A DNA stretch of 64,000 nucleotides from Fallopia convolvulus (GCA_964016875.1 OZ024723.1:9887343-9951342), one strand, 5' to 3'; positions 22,516 through 33,976 are shown, counted from the stretch's first letter. Notes: generated by a model not told the origin, from the sequence alone. Made by a program: numbers and translations.

Positions 22516-24426
22516 TTGATGAGAAGTTCTTTGTGGTGTTGAGAAGGCAATATCTTTGTAAGAACATCTGCAAGCTGATTCTTTGTAGGTAGATAGGTCA
22601 ATTGAAGTAACCCATCCATTACTTTTTCTCTTGTGAAATGACAGTCAATTTCCAAGTGCTTCGTGCGCTCGTGAAACACTGGATTTTCAGAGATATAAAT
22701 GGCAGAACGATTGTCACAGTGCAGTGTGACAGGTTGAAGATCAGTTTCTCCCAGCTCTTGGAGGAAGTTAGCTAGCCATGTAATCTCTGCTGCTGCTTGA
22801 GAAATAGCTCGGTATTCTGCTTCAGAGGAACTCCTGGATACAGTTGCCTGTTTCTTTGATTTCCAGGCAATGGGATTGCTACCATGAAGAACCACATAAC
22901 CAGTAACAGACCGACGTGTAGTTGGACATCCTACCCAATCAGAGTCTGAAAAGGCTTGAAGTTTGATGTGATCTCCAGGTTGGAATAAGAGGCCAAAGTG
23001 CATAGTTCCTTTTACATAACATAATAAATGTTGTAGAGCATCCATGTGTGAAGTGAGAGGCTTTTGCAGAAACTAACTTAATATCTGGACAGCAAAAGAG
23101 AGATCAGGTCTTGTATTAGTGAGGTAATTCAGCTTCCCCACCAGACTCCTGTACAAAGTTGGATCCGGAACATCTTCCCCTGACCCTGTTTCACCAAGCT
23201 TAAAATGTATAGGTAAAGGAGTGGATCGAGAATGTAGATGTTGAACATTGCCATCTTCAATTAGTTCTTTAGCAAGTTTGCTTTGATTCAGAATTAAAGA
23301 ATTCCCTTGATGTAGCACTTGGATGCCAAGAAAATAATTCAGCTCTCCTAAATCTTTGATACTGAAGAGGTTGTCCAAAGCTTGCTTCAATCTGGTGATC
23401 ATAGAAGAATCTGACCATGTAATTAAAATGTCATCAACATAGATTGCGAGAACTGTCATGTGGTGACCTTGCTGTTGTAGAAATAGAGATGAATCATATT
23501 TGGACTGAACAAAATTCAAAGTCACCAAAGTAGTGGTTAATTTGTGGAACCACTGTCTTGATGCTTGTTTGAGCCCATAAAGGCTTTTCTTGAGCAGACA
23601 AACCTTGCCATTAGGATTAGTAATTCCATCTGGTATTTGCATGTATACCTCTTCCACCAAATCTCCATGCAAGAATGCATTATTAACATCTAATTGATGA
23701 ATTTTCCAACCTCTATTCAAAGCTAGTGAGATAAGTACTCGAACTGTTGTCATGCGAACCACTGGAGAAAAGGTTTCTTCAAAATCTAAACCTTGTTGCT
23801 GGGTGTATCTTTTGGCCACTAAACGAACCTTGTACCTCTCTATACTTTCATCTGCTTTGAGCTTGATTTTATACACCCATTTGCAACCTATTGCCCTCTT
23901 ACCTGCAGGAAGATCTACAACAATCCATGTTTTGTTAGTAGTTAAAGCTTCTAGTTCCTTTTTCATGGCAATTGCCCAATTTGGATCTGTGGAGGCTTGT
24001 TTATAGGTTTTGGGTTCAGAAATAATGGGAGAAATGGTGCTGGATAAAGCTAAAGGGGCAAAGAAGGATTGGGAAAAACCATTCATGAGTGGGAACTAGG
24101 ATGTAGCATCTGCAAAATTAATAATGTAATCCTGAAGATATGATGGTGGTCGATAAACTCTTTCAGTTCTTCTGGGAGGTAAGGGAACAGGTTCAGTTGA
24201 AGGTGAAGATGGAATATTATGTGTGGTAGTGGAGGAAGGAACCTGTGGTGATTGTAAAACATCATCAAGACTGGAAGGAAGAAAATGGAATGGATCTGGT
24301 GAAGGGGAATCTGGATGTGCAGCTTTAGTGAAGTGTGTGGTAGAGGGAAAGAAGATAGGATCATGAAGATTATTGATGTTAGGTAGAGGAAAAGAAGAAG
24401 ATAACTTGATGTTAGGAAAATCGAGA
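22503..24426 (-). pseudogene. pol: Copia-2 reverse transcriptase and RNase H
   Basis: RT runs from the KEGWIVVDLPAGKRAIGCKW-type region (~23900) through DVNNAFLHGDL to AIYVDDILITWSD (YVDD near 23430), ending at a TAG near 23073 that replaces Gln of LSQFLQKP. RNase H continues in 23045-22503 with SDSDWVGCPTTRRS, SSSEAEYRA, CDNRSA and the ADVLTK end. The Pro/Ser-rich linker between integrase and RT lies at 24100-24420 and is broken by TAG at 24096-24098. One conserved Gly of LVAKGYTQ has become Arg. Confidence 0.9.
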
Positions 24427-24611
24427 TTGGCGAGCGTGGTAAGGTTGTTGTTGTTGCCGCAGTCGGATAACGAGTCTCCGAACACGAAGTAGCAGGGCAC
24501 TTGGGGCTCTGACCACGTCTCCTCTACCACCGGTACCATGATTTGTGCTTTCCACCGCAGCAAGAATAAGAATGCCGCCACCGCCAAGCTCCAAATTCCG
24601 GCCACCGACAT
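24096..24611 (-). CDS. Chimeric ORF: GDSL N-terminus fused in frame to copia linker (171 aa)
   Basis: Residues 1-61 are identical to the GDSL protein: signal peptide, then YFVFGDSLSDCGNNNN with the nucleophile block. From residue 62 the frame passes straight into the Pro/Ser-rich integrase-RT linker of Copia-2, in that element's own pol frame, and stops at TAG 24096. The joint is GCC-AA|T at 24427. The full GDSL leader and TATA box are duplicated upstream, so transcription is plausible. The product lacks GDSL blocks II-V and cannot be an esterase; a secreted proline-rich peptide is possible. I infer nothing about function; it may be silent. Confidence 0.6.
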   Translation of the reverse strand: MSVAGIWSLAVAAFLFLLRWKAQIMVPVVEETWSEPQVPCYFVFGDSLSDCGNNNNLTTLANLDFPNIKLSSSFPLPNINNLHDPIFFPSTTHFTKAAHPDSPSPDPFHFLPSSLDDVLQSPQVPSSTTTHNIPSSPSTEPVPLPPRRTERVYRPPSYLQDYIINFADATS

Positions 24612-25750
24612 CTTTCGCTAGGGTGAAAACAACTTGTGTGTTGTATCCAAAGCAATGGTTATTTTTTTATATATAGCTGGAAAAAGGAGAGACCTGCTTG
24701 GTGTAACATATATACTCCGTACTCGGAAGGGAATGGTCAACCGAAGTGTGGCAGATATTTTTTTGATACATTATTATGTACAAATTTTGGAGGAAAAACG
24801 GGTAGGAATTTAATAAGAAAGAGAGAATAAGTTTTTATGAAAAGAAATTAATATGTTTTTTTATTTATCTGAGACAATGCTTAATTAAATAGCCGAATAA
24901 AAGGGGGTTAGGATTTTCTTTCCTAACAAGACATTCAGTCTATTAAATTGGGTTTGGCTAGTAGTACACAATAACAATATTAATCTTGGAAATTATTTCT
25001 AAACTATTTTCTAAATTAAAATTAATTAACCTTTTGAAGAAATTGAAACTAACCAATAATATCCAAATTTACCAAAATTAGTATTGTTATTTTAGAAAAT
25101 CGGTATTAAATTTAGATCATTAAATTGAAAAGTCCTTACAAAACAATTTAAACTGTGTAATCGAAATAGGGGTTAATCTAGACAAATGCTACTTGTCTTG
25201 CAATTTTTACGAGATTTGTGTCTCGTGCCTAGTGATGTGGCTCCCCTCCCTCTTTTTTTTTTACCGCCTAGCTTTTTTTTTTTTTTTTTTTTTTTTATCA
25301 AATTACTTTCATCTCTTATTTTCTTTTTGTTTGCAATCCAAGAGTTTGTTTGGTCTGACCCTCCTCTCTCTCTGTACCGCACAACCCCAAATTTCTCAGA
25401 TTCAGGCAAGCTGCCCACCTCTGTTGACTGTCGCCGCCACCACCGCACCTAAGGGGCTTGATGAGCCGCCCTCCTCTGTCCAACGCCCTGCTCCGTCCAC
25501 TTCCGTGCCCGCATTTGGAAGTCCACCCGATCCAGGCAAGCCGCCCTCCTCCATCGACCACCGCCACCACCACACTTGAGGGTCTTACAATCTGTGAAAA
25601 ATGAAATCAGAAAGAAGAAACGAGAAGAAGAAAAGGGAGCATAGCGCAAATGTAGAGCAATTTCATTCAGAATGAATGTCAGAGTCGGTTACAAGGTGTG
25701 CTTTTGTATATTGAGCTACAGGAGAGCAATGTGACGTGGCACTAGGCCAC
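24427..25750. repeat. Duplicate copy of GDSL exon 1/promoter/LTR inside Copia-2
   Basis: Offset 3,352 bases from 21075-22400 (3,350 after the T-run). It contains a truncated third LTR (25583-25750). At the right junction, 14 bases CCACCGCACCTAAG (25747-25760) match 22090-22103, so about 10 bases of templated filler precede the resumption of integrase sequence. A short part of the copia coding region, probably a few tens of codons, is missing between the junctions. Confidence 0.93.
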
Positions 25751-25751
25751 C

Positions 25752-27277
25752 GCACCTAAGTACTTTATACCCCTTTGTGTGTGGTGGATAACCCAGAAAA
25801 ATGCATGGAATGCTACGAGACTCAAATTTGGTTCTGTTTCTTTTGTGGGTTGATATGTAACAAAGACAACCAAAAGGTCTTAAATGATCATAAACTGGTG
25901 GCTTGCCATACAGTTTTTGAAATGGTGCGATAAAATTGAGGCTTGCCAAAGGAAAACGATTGATGAGATATGTGGAAGTCAAGATACATTCACCCCAGTA
26001 AGACTCAGGAAGGTTGGATTGGAAAAGGAGAGCTCGAGCTGTCTCAAGGAGGTGCTTATGCTTTCGCTCTACCACACCATTTTGTTGTGGTGTGTCAACA
26101 CAAGAGGTTTGGTGAGTGATGCCATGATTAGAAAAGAAGTTCTGTGCTTCATGACTATAAAATTCCCCACCATTATCTGATCGTATGGTATGAACATGGC
26201 AAGAAAAATGTTTTTCAACATATATAATGAACTGGTGAAGGATAGGAAATGCATCACTTTTGTGAGTCAACAAATGCACCCAGGTTGTTCTAGTGTAGTC
26301 GTCCACCACACTAAGGAAATAACTAAATCCATTGTAAGTTTTTGTCTTGTATGGGCCCCAAATATCAGTGTGAAGAAGTTTGAAAGGTTGATGAGTTTGG
26401 ATTTTACTGGTAGGAAAAGATGCTCTTTGTTGACGAGCCTTAGGACAAATAGTGCATAACTGGTGTTGTTTACCAGTTTTAATGTCTTTATAAAATGGAA
26501 AACGAGACATAGATTCAAAAGGTACATGGCCAAGTCTTAGATGCAACAACTCAAGAGTGATGGCACTAAAAGTTTGAACAGAAGAAAAACTGTTGCCATC
26601 ATTATTACATTTTTGTAACTCAAAACTATAGCTCTCTGGACTTGATTGATCTGAGGGAGGACATGAAAGGTAGAGACCCCTTGAAGCTCTACCAAGAACT
26701 TGAGGCGTGCTCATTGAATGGTCCTGAATAAGACATTCAGTAGGAGTGAAAAGGACATTAGTGTGTAGGTCAGTTGCCAATTGATTTATAGACAAGAGAT
26801 TGAATGTAAATTCTGGCACATGTAAGACATCTTTAAGGACAATTGATGGAGACAAACGAATGGTACCAATGTGACCGATTTTGGCTTGTTTGTTATTGGG
26901 AAAGGTGATACATGAATATCAAATAGGCTCAAATTTGGACAAATATGATGGGTGGCTCCACTATCTATGACCCAAATATGAGAATTACCATGTATAGAGA
27001 AACAGAAACTTGTACCTGCCATCATACAAGATTTGTTGTTCCCTGCGGAAGGACCTCCAATCTGCTGTTGATCCAGCAACGCCATTAGCCTATCATACTG
27101 TCCCTTGGTGACCATTACTCCTTTGTCTGTTGACTCTTTGTTTTCTTCACCAACAAATGAGTTTGCAGCAAACTTCTTGTCTCTGTCTTTGGGATATCCA
27201 TTCACTTTGTAGCAGCGACTAAGAGAATGCCCCGGTATCTTGCAATGATCACAGTAATAATTGACTTTCCTTATCAC
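25752..27277 (-). pseudogene. pol: Copia-2 protease and integrase
   Basis: From the right: a zinc knuckle CDHCKIPGHSLSRC near 27250, the protease WVIDSGATHHIC near 26965, a frameshift near 26870-26900, the pre-integrase HLRLGH...CTIC region, and an integrase core with Asp (HTDIWGP), Asp (RSDNGGEF) and Glu (NGVVERKH). It ends at FLGYPPHTKGYKV, where the duplicated segment cuts in. The catalytic triad is intact, but the frame is broken before and after it. Confidence 0.9.
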
Positions 27278-27479
27278 AGTGTTGCTGATGTTTCCCCCAT
27301 TTGAATTTCCAGAAGAAACAGTAGAACCATCATTGCCAGATCCTTGTGAACTAGCCTTTGGATTGAAATTCTAATTACCATTGCGACCAGAATTCGAAGA
27401 GCTCTGCTTAGGCTTAGGAAAAAGACTCAAAGCGTGGAATCACTAGAAACTGAGTTGGTTTTGTTGTTCAACCCTCGTT

Positions 27480-28181
27480 GTTTCTCCTCTTCTAAGACCA
27501 TCTGATAAACTTCACCGATGCTGGGCATAGGTTTTTGCATCAATACGTTTGCTCTAACAGAAGTGAATGATTCATTTAAAACAACAAGAAATTGCAAGAT
27601 CTGTTTAATATCATTTGGGGAATATTGTTAAGTGATCCACATTTTCCACACTAGGGAATCTCACACAACACTAGATATTCATCCCATAAACGCTTGAATT
27701 TAGTATAATAGGAAGACACAGTGATGTTACCCTGAACGATGGTGAATAGCTCTTTCTGAACCTGATAGGTCCTCGCCATGCTCGGTTGACCAAAACGTTG
27801 TCTCAGATCTGACCAAATCTCAGCTGCCGTGTCACAGTAAAGCAACGTTTCAGCGATATCTCTCTCGACTCAATGAAGAAGCCAAGCGATCACCATGCTA
27901 TTGCATCGGCTCCATTGCATCTCAAGAATCGTCCCTGAATCTGGCTGTTTGTAATCGCCAGTCACAAACACGAGCTTGTTCTTCGCCATGAGAGAGACCT
28001 CCACCGCTCGTCGCCATTGATGGTAATTGGTGTCATTCAAGAGTTGCGTAGCTAATGCATAGTTCGGATGGTCCGAATGATGCAAATACAACCAATGATT
28101 TGGATCTGAAAGCGCCGTTTCTGGATGATTCTCGTCGAGCACCGATTTCTTCTTTCCATCGTCTAATCCCGTAATCGCCAT
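27480..28181 (-). pseudogene. gag: Copia-2 gag
   Basis: Starts MAITGLDDGKKKSV at 28181, with HHSDHPNYALATQLL, NYHQWRRAVEVSL and NKLVFVTGD, the copia gag pattern. A TGA interrupts it near 27868, after IAWLLH. It continues TAAEIWSDLRQRFGQ and WDEYLVLCEIP, then frameshifts near 27650. The zinc knuckle is found in the next fragment. Confidence 0.85.
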
Positions 28182-28233
28182 GACTCAATAAAGCAAAAAA
28201 TCGAACGAATAGATCGAAGTGGAAGGATCTAAT

Positions 28234-28245
28234 GCTTTGATACCA
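28234..28245 (-). promoter_or_regulatory. Copia-2 primer binding site
   Basis: The minus strand reads TGGTATCAAAGC immediately after the LTR end GTAAGA, close to the initiator Met tRNA complement TGGTATCAGAGC. Confidence 0.85.
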
Positions 28246-28514
28246 TCTTACAATCTGTGCAAAATGAAATCAGGAAGAAGAAACGAGAAGAAGAAGAAAA
28301 GGGAGCATAGCGCAAATGTAGAGCAATTTCATTCAGAATGAATGTTAGAGTCGGTTACAAGGTGTGCTCTTGTATATTGAGCTACAGGAGAGCAATGTGA
28401 CGTGGCACTAGGCCAGTACTTGAAACGCAGCGTATTAGAGCAAATATAAAATGCTATTACAATAGAGAAAAACAGACTCTGGTTTAAAATCAACTTAGAG
28501 CAATATGTTCAATA
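28246..28514 (-). repeat. Copia-2 5' LTR
   Basis: A 269-bp LTR ending at the target duplication GAGGG (28515-28519). Same TA...GA termini as the 3' LTR. Confidence 0.92.
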
Positions 28515-28675
28515 GAGGGGCTAGATGAGCCGCACTCCTCCGTCCATGCAACTCTCATTCTGCGCACCGCCCTACTCCGTCCTTGAATATCGTAGCTCTG
28601 GGATTTACCTACTACTAATTAATAAACCCTAACTTTCTCAATTGGATCCAATTTCATCTTCTAGGTCAAAGCTAT

Positions 28676-29669
28676 TGTGAAAATAAAGAAAATAAAAAGG
28701 GATTCCCAAAGTTTGAAGAAACAAAGCCTAATATGAGTGGATAAGATTAATTGTCATAATTATTTTCGCTATTATACGCTATAAAAGTACTTTTTTATTA
28801 TGTTTTTCTATCTTTAAGTATTTTGTTATAAAATTAAATATGGTGGTTATTCGTTATGATGGAGAATTCTAGCTTAGTCGAAAGATAGAATTCCTAATTG
28901 GATTGGGGAGCAACAAATCACTTGTTAGGCTTGGAGCATTATGGCCTTGCCCTTAGAGATAGAGTTTTCGACCCTCTCCCCCTCTCCTCCATTATAAATA
29001 CATGTCTTCGCCATGTATGATGAGCACCTCATATTCGTTGAGCTCGCACGCGAGTCCTATCCTTTACCTCGGCGTTCAATCGACTATTGCTCTTTTGACT
29101 TAGGCATCGGAGCTGAATTAGGGGTCTCCGCCCCCTATGTCCATTGTTTTGTAGGTTCTAGGTTAAAGAGGTCGGCAGTTGGAACGGAAGGTGATGAAGG
29201 GAGTATTCAACCAGTGCATTGAAGACGATTTTTTGTGCACTAACACCTAACATATAAATACTTGGGTTACTCTTTCTATTGCCAATTGGTTTTAGGATGG
29301 AACTCCATGGGCTTATGTGTTACGCCCACAACACGCTTATGTACACGGAAGTACGTGTGGACTCGCCAAATTATATTGGCCCACCGAAATTTCATATGGT
29401 ATCAGAGCATGTTCGATCATGGGTTCCGACTCCTGGTCTATATGGGCTGGTCGGCTTGAAGGCATCACGTCAAGTTGTAACTGGCATATTGTGTGGCCAT
29501 GCGGTTGCACTTGAGGGGGCGTATGAAAATAAAGAAAATAAAAAGGGCTTCCCACATTGGAAGTTTGAAGAAACAAAACCTAACATATAAGTACTTGAGT
29601 TACTCCTCTTATTTTCAATTGGTTTTTAGGATGAAACCCCCCACGTTATATTGGTCCACCAGAATTTAA
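28676..29669 (+). mobile_element. TRIM retrotransposon with nested solo LTR
   Basis: LTR1 starts TGTGAAAATAAAG at 28676 and ends AATTTCA at 29394, interrupted by the solo LTR 28732-29245. The primer site TGGTATCAGAGC follows at 29397, then a ~110-bp non-coding interior, polypurine TTGAGGGGGCG, and LTR2 from 29522 (TATGAAAATAAAG) to about 29669. LTR2 has an internal deletion of about 55 bp relative to LTR1. No gag or pol. Related to the TRIM in GDSL intron 2. No target duplication found. Confidence 0.8.
28732..29245 (+). mobile_element. Solo LTR, 514 bp, nested in TRIM LTR1
   Basis: Perfect 5-bp target duplication CCTAA (28727-28731, 29246-29250). Starts TATGAGTGG and ends GCACTAACA. Has a TATA region ATTATAAATACATG and the word TTGACTTAGGCATCGGAG, shared with the LTR at 13112-13657. 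No internal sequence, so it is a recombination-derived solo LTR. The open frame within it has no domain. Confidence 0.85.
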
Positions 29670-30299
29670 TAGATATCATGTTATTTGCTTAATTAGTAGG
29701 GTTTCTTTCTCTTTTTCCTTTCATCGGTTAGTCATTTGGTGGTCAAATTTGTATTTCCCTTGTGTAATTCTCTGGTTTTGTCTTTTATTAATTACCTTGT
29801 TGAATGATAAATTAATTATCTCTGTTGTGATTTTTACTTTGATTTTGTCTCCATGAATGACAAATTAACTATCTCTGTTTTTTTTGATAAAAATGAGCTA
29901 CTAGCTCATTACATGACAAACATTAGACAGTTCCAAAGGAGCAGAGCCAGCCTAAATCATCACAACGGATGATGTTTAAAAAATGCAACATGAGAGGATA
30001 AAGAACAAATGAGTCTCTAAAATTACAAACACTAGGATCTTAAAGACATGAAACTAGATGAGAAGAAAGAACCGTTTAACGGAAGCGAGCAACGTTGACA
30101 TGCCTTCTGACTAAGAAATCAGTCGTAGAGTTACATTCTCTAAAATAATGGGAAAAAACCACATTATCAAACCCCCGAACTAAATTTCCGATATCCTTAA
30201 CTAATAAATTAATTTCACAGGGGACTTTCCATAGATTTTTAAAAAAATTAATGAGTACTAAATTATTTCTATCTATAAATTAATTATCTTTGTTGAATG
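29670..30299. other. Intergenic, no gene seen
   Basis: AT-rich. Contains repeated near-identical phrases (GAATGACAA(A/G)TT(A/G)A(T/C)TA) around 29800-29880 and 30290, suggesting an old repeat with an insertion between them. Confidence 0.35.
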
Positions 30300-30520
30300 A
30301 CAAGTTGATTACCTCTTTGGACACAGGGAGACAGAGAGAGAGCGAGAGGGGAGGGTCAAAGCAAATGAACTCTCGAATTGAAAACAAAAAGAAAATAAGG
30401 GATTAAAGTAATTTGATAAAGAAAAACCTAAAAAAAGAGAGAGGGGAGTAGGAGCCACACCACGTAGGCGCGAGACACAAATCTCGCAAAAATTGCGGGA
30501 CAAGTAGCATTTTTCGTTAA
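30300..30520 (-). repeat. Copy of the dispersed repeat seen at 21830
   Basis: The minus strand reads AATGCTACTTGTCCCGCAAT, AGATTTGTGTCTCGCGCC and ATCAAATTACTTTAATCCC, parallel to 21830-22040. Clearly diverged from that copy. Confidence 0.6.
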
Positions 30521-31497
30521 TCTATCTTTAATATTTATTACTAGTTCTCATATCCGTGCTACACACTGGATAAATTTGTTATATAAATTTCAATATCATG
30601 TGTATAAATATTTCCTTTTATTTAAAAAAATTAAGAACAAGAAAATAATAATAATTTTAATTTTAGACCAACAACTTAATATTTCACTTTTGATGTTTTG
30701 TATTATAGTTAGTTTTATAAAATAGCAACTTAGTCTTATTAGATTTAACTATTCTAACTTTAGTTAGATTATAATTCTTAAAATATTTTCTTCACAAATC
30801 ATTCAAGGGAAAAACATCAATTGTTATTCATTTGAATTTATCAAATTACTATGGAATATTCATTTGGATTATACATATTACATTATCATCGACTGCTTGT
30901 AAGGATGAAATATTTCTTCACTAAAGACCAATAATTATTATTCATTTGAATTATAAATATTTCATTATCAAATTTGATTTATGAAATCACGAAAGACCAA
31001 TCATTATTATACATAATGTTAGATATTAATTGATATTTCGGTTATAGGTCCTATAATTCCATTATTTTTATCATTAAAAAAATATTCAACTTTTTCTATA
31101 AATAAATGGTTAAAATAATAAATTAGTATTTTTATATGATTATTTCCCCTATAGTATGCCATGTGTGTTTATGGTGTCTTTATTTGTCATTCATATTAAT
31201 CTTATAATTAATTCAGAGTTTGAGCAGGAAAAAAAAAACGACCATTTTATAGGATGTTGGTCTTTTTACTTTAATTGTAGAATTGGTTATATTCATAAAC
31301 AAGCGTACCAAGTAAAAAAGATTAAAAGCAAATTATTCATTTTTTAACTTAGCAAAATTTATTTTATTACGTGTTCTTTACAAATGTTCTGAACCATATT
31401 ATTACATTTAATACTTGCTATCATATAACAAGTTATATAATAAGAAAATGAGTACAAAAGATTTTATAAATCACAAATAAATTAGTTTTATCAACGC
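30521..31497. other. AT-rich intergenic, no gene seen
   Basis: Nearly 1 kb with no coding potential above background. The ORF at 31156-31347 has no recognised domain. Confidence 0.4.
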
Positions 31498-32035
31498 TGT
31501 AATACCTAGTTTCTCGTGAATCCGATAACAAAAATCCGTCCCAACCCTTTCTACCTTATTTTGTAGTCACCGTTCTAATTCCTCGACAGAGGATAAACAA
31601 ATTGCGGAACAAGGAGATACCACTCATGCTGATTCAATGGTCTTGTTGAGGAGTCAAGGAGGTCACTTGAGAGACCAAGACTAGAATGAGCGAGAATTAC
31701 CTGGAGTTTTACTCGAGTTTAGTAAAGGTATTCAAGAGGAGGAGAAAGTGGCGAGTTAGAGTGCAGAACCGATGTTTGACTTTGTGACTGCTTGATTTCA
31801 CTGAGTGCTTGACTTTTGACTAGATTGTTTGCCGCTACGTTGGTTATACTTGTATGATTTATGATCTTGTATGTATGTTCTATGATCTTGGTTCTTGTTA
31901 GTTCAGTACCTACAATTTTGATTCGAGGACGAACCCCTTTTAAGGGGAGAGGTTGTAAAATCTCGACTTTCATTATAGAACTCAATAGTAATAGAAGAAG
32001 TTTTAGGACGAGATATTCTTAAATGGGGGTAGCAT
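31498..32035 (+). mobile_element. Ty3/gypsy 3'-terminal debris with two polypurine tracts
   Basis: Begins with a short LTR-like piece TGTAATACCTAG...TTTTGTAGTCACCG (31498-31575) that repeats at 32036. Near 31920 comes GATTCGAGGACGAACC then CTTTTAAGGGGAGAGG, the classic end of a plant gypsy pol followed by its polypurine tract. A second, weaker version, AGGACGAGATATTCTTAAATGGGGG, lies near 32005. This may be two overlapping element ends. No intact coding sequence. Confidence 0.55.
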
Positions 32036-33959
32036 GTGATACTTGGGTTCTTGGAAAACCGATAACAATGTTCCGTCCCAACCCTTTCTACCTTATTTTG
32101 TAGTCATCGTTCTTATTCTACTTTTGGGCAAATGCCCAACAATAACTTTGCCTATTATATGTTTTGGGCCTATAGCCCAACAAGTTTTACCTATTTTTTT
32201 GCCTAATTTTCGAAAGTGGGCCGAGAAGCCCAAATTTGGGAGCAACACTACTAGCCAGCCCAACTCCACCTCACCTATTCTTTTTCCCCCCTCCTCCTCC
32301 TTAGGAGGAACCCTAACTCAAGTCTACTACTTGTCCTTGTCGTACCGAGAGAGAGAGAGAGAGAAAGAGAGCGAGATCAAGGAGGCAATCTCGACCTTAT
32401 CCGTCCACTTGATTGTCGACCTCCTACCGTGCCGCACATGAAGAGACGCCAAGAGAAGCATCCGCTCGTCCTGTCCCAACCATAGCTGCCTAGATCTCAC
32501 CGTGAGCGGGCACACTCGTTTTGCCGATCAATGAGATCGCCACTGATCACGTCCTCCAGTGCCAAGAATTCGTCGTTCCCCCTCAAATCGAGGTCACCAT
32601 CGCTGCGCGAGCTTCGTTTGCTCATGGTCGTCACCGAAATCCACCATTCCTGGTCGAGCTCGTCTTGTCTCGTTTCATTCACCGCCACTCTTGCCGCGAC
32701 AAGAGACGTTGCCGGTAAGAGTGTCGGTCTCTCCTTCCTTCTATCCCTGTTTGATGTCATTTTGATCCATCATGAGCAAGAAAACCAGCCGGGAATTGAC
32801 ACCGATGCCAAGTTTGTAGTCGAAGGCGCGCCGATCCCGAGTGAGCAAGCATCGGGTGGTGATGTTGAACCATTTTTGTCGAGCACTTCTCAACTTCCAT
32901 TAGGCTATCTTTTGGGAAGGCCTTCTATACACCATATGAGGATCTATGAAGCCTAGAATGCCCATGAAAAGAGAGTGGAGCCAGGCAAGCGTCGAAAGTC
33001 TCTTATTGATGATACCACAACGACATGAAGGGCCAAGTCCCACACTCTTCCATATTTGGGTCGAATCACTTAGGCCAAAGCTCGTGTCTTACAAGAAGAC
33101 CTCAAAGCTTGCCTTTTGACCCATGGAATGCCAAGAGAGAATTCAAGTGAAGTGTGGTGCCTTTTGGTGCTCACTGATCCGGCCACGTCAACGACATGAT
33201 GATCAATTGGTGTGTTTTAGTTGGAGAAGGCCACTTTATGGGTGGTTGTGATATTAATGTCATTTTGTAAGGGTATTTTTTAAGAAAATTTAGAAGCCTC
33301 GGGTGGTTGGGAGTTAGGCTTCGATTCTAGGTTATAAGGCTAGGGGGCACCCCTTTTTGTGGTTAGACAAGTTGAAACAAAACCTCTTATCATTGTCTCC
33401 TTAAGAGCACGACTCTTCTTTGTTTTCAATAAAAATTTCAATTTTTGGTTGTTTAAATCTTGTTTCACATCGATCAAATCCCGAAGATCCGATCTTGGCG
33501 ATTCATATCACAGAACGACGCTTCAAGTTCGTGTGGAATCGAGGTGCGTCATATCCGTGTTCCACTCGTCCACATCCAACCCTAATCCGCCAATAACATC
33601 ACCTCAATTCTATGAATTCCATCCTCCATACCATCAAAAACATCCTCAATGGCCCTTGAAGGACCGATCATCATTGGATCCAAAATCGTCCAACGAAATC
33701 ACTTCTCGGTACATTTTGCAACATCTCAATAAAATTAATATAACTTTCAATCCAATCATCATCTGGCTCTCAAAACTTTCGGACTTCAAGTAGACTCATA
33801 TATCTAACTCCTCAAGTTAGAATCACTCAGATCAGAGTCAGGAATAGGGAGAACCGCTCTTGTGAAGCCAGAAGAGAAGTTTTGTCCAAACCAGTGTCGC
33901 CGGAAGAATCATTGTCGACTACCTTGCACATAACGTCATCGAATCCTAGTCTCACATCA
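32036..33959 (+). repeat. Putative LTR of a Del-like Ty3/gypsy element
   Basis: From TGTGATACTTGGG to ...CTCACATCA, followed by a primer-like TGGTATAAGAGTC. Inside are a GA-rich run (32346-32372), an apparent message end GTTTTCAATAAAAATTTC (33422), and a segment at 32850-33200 resembling gypsy protein with a G-R-I-T-R-A-K-A-R type motif, broken by stops. The part from about 32820 recurs at 53908-54988. The left boundary is less certain than the right. Confidence 0.6.
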
Positions 33960-33960
33960 A

Positions 33961-33976
33961 GTGGTATAAGAGTCAC
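33961..33976 (+). promoter_or_regulatory. Degraded gypsy primer binding site
   Basis: TGGTATAAGAGTCACA follows the LTR end and resembles the Met-tRNA site TGGTATCAGAGC with one substitution in the core. Confidence 0.6.

Larger units (their letters stand above)
22233..28514 (-). mobile_element. Ty1/copia LTR retrotransposon (Copia-2), with internal duplicated segment
   Basis: Minus-strand element with ~270-bp LTRs and perfect 5-bp target duplication GAGGG (22228-22232, 28515-28519). Order from the right: 5' LTR, primer site, gag, protease, integrase, [1.3 kb insert 24427-25750], RT, RNase H, polypurine tract, 3' LTR. The insert is a copy of the element's own left flank plus part of its LTR, so the element carries three LTR sequences. 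It lies about 970 bases upstream of the GDSL ATG and points toward that gene. Multiple stops make it defective. Confidence 0.95.

Noticed and set aside
32497..32956. Overlapping ORFs on both strands near 32.5-33.0 kb, possibly a host exon
   Set aside because: They lie inside the putative gypsy LTR, have no recognisable domain, and part recurs at 53.9 kb with different stops.
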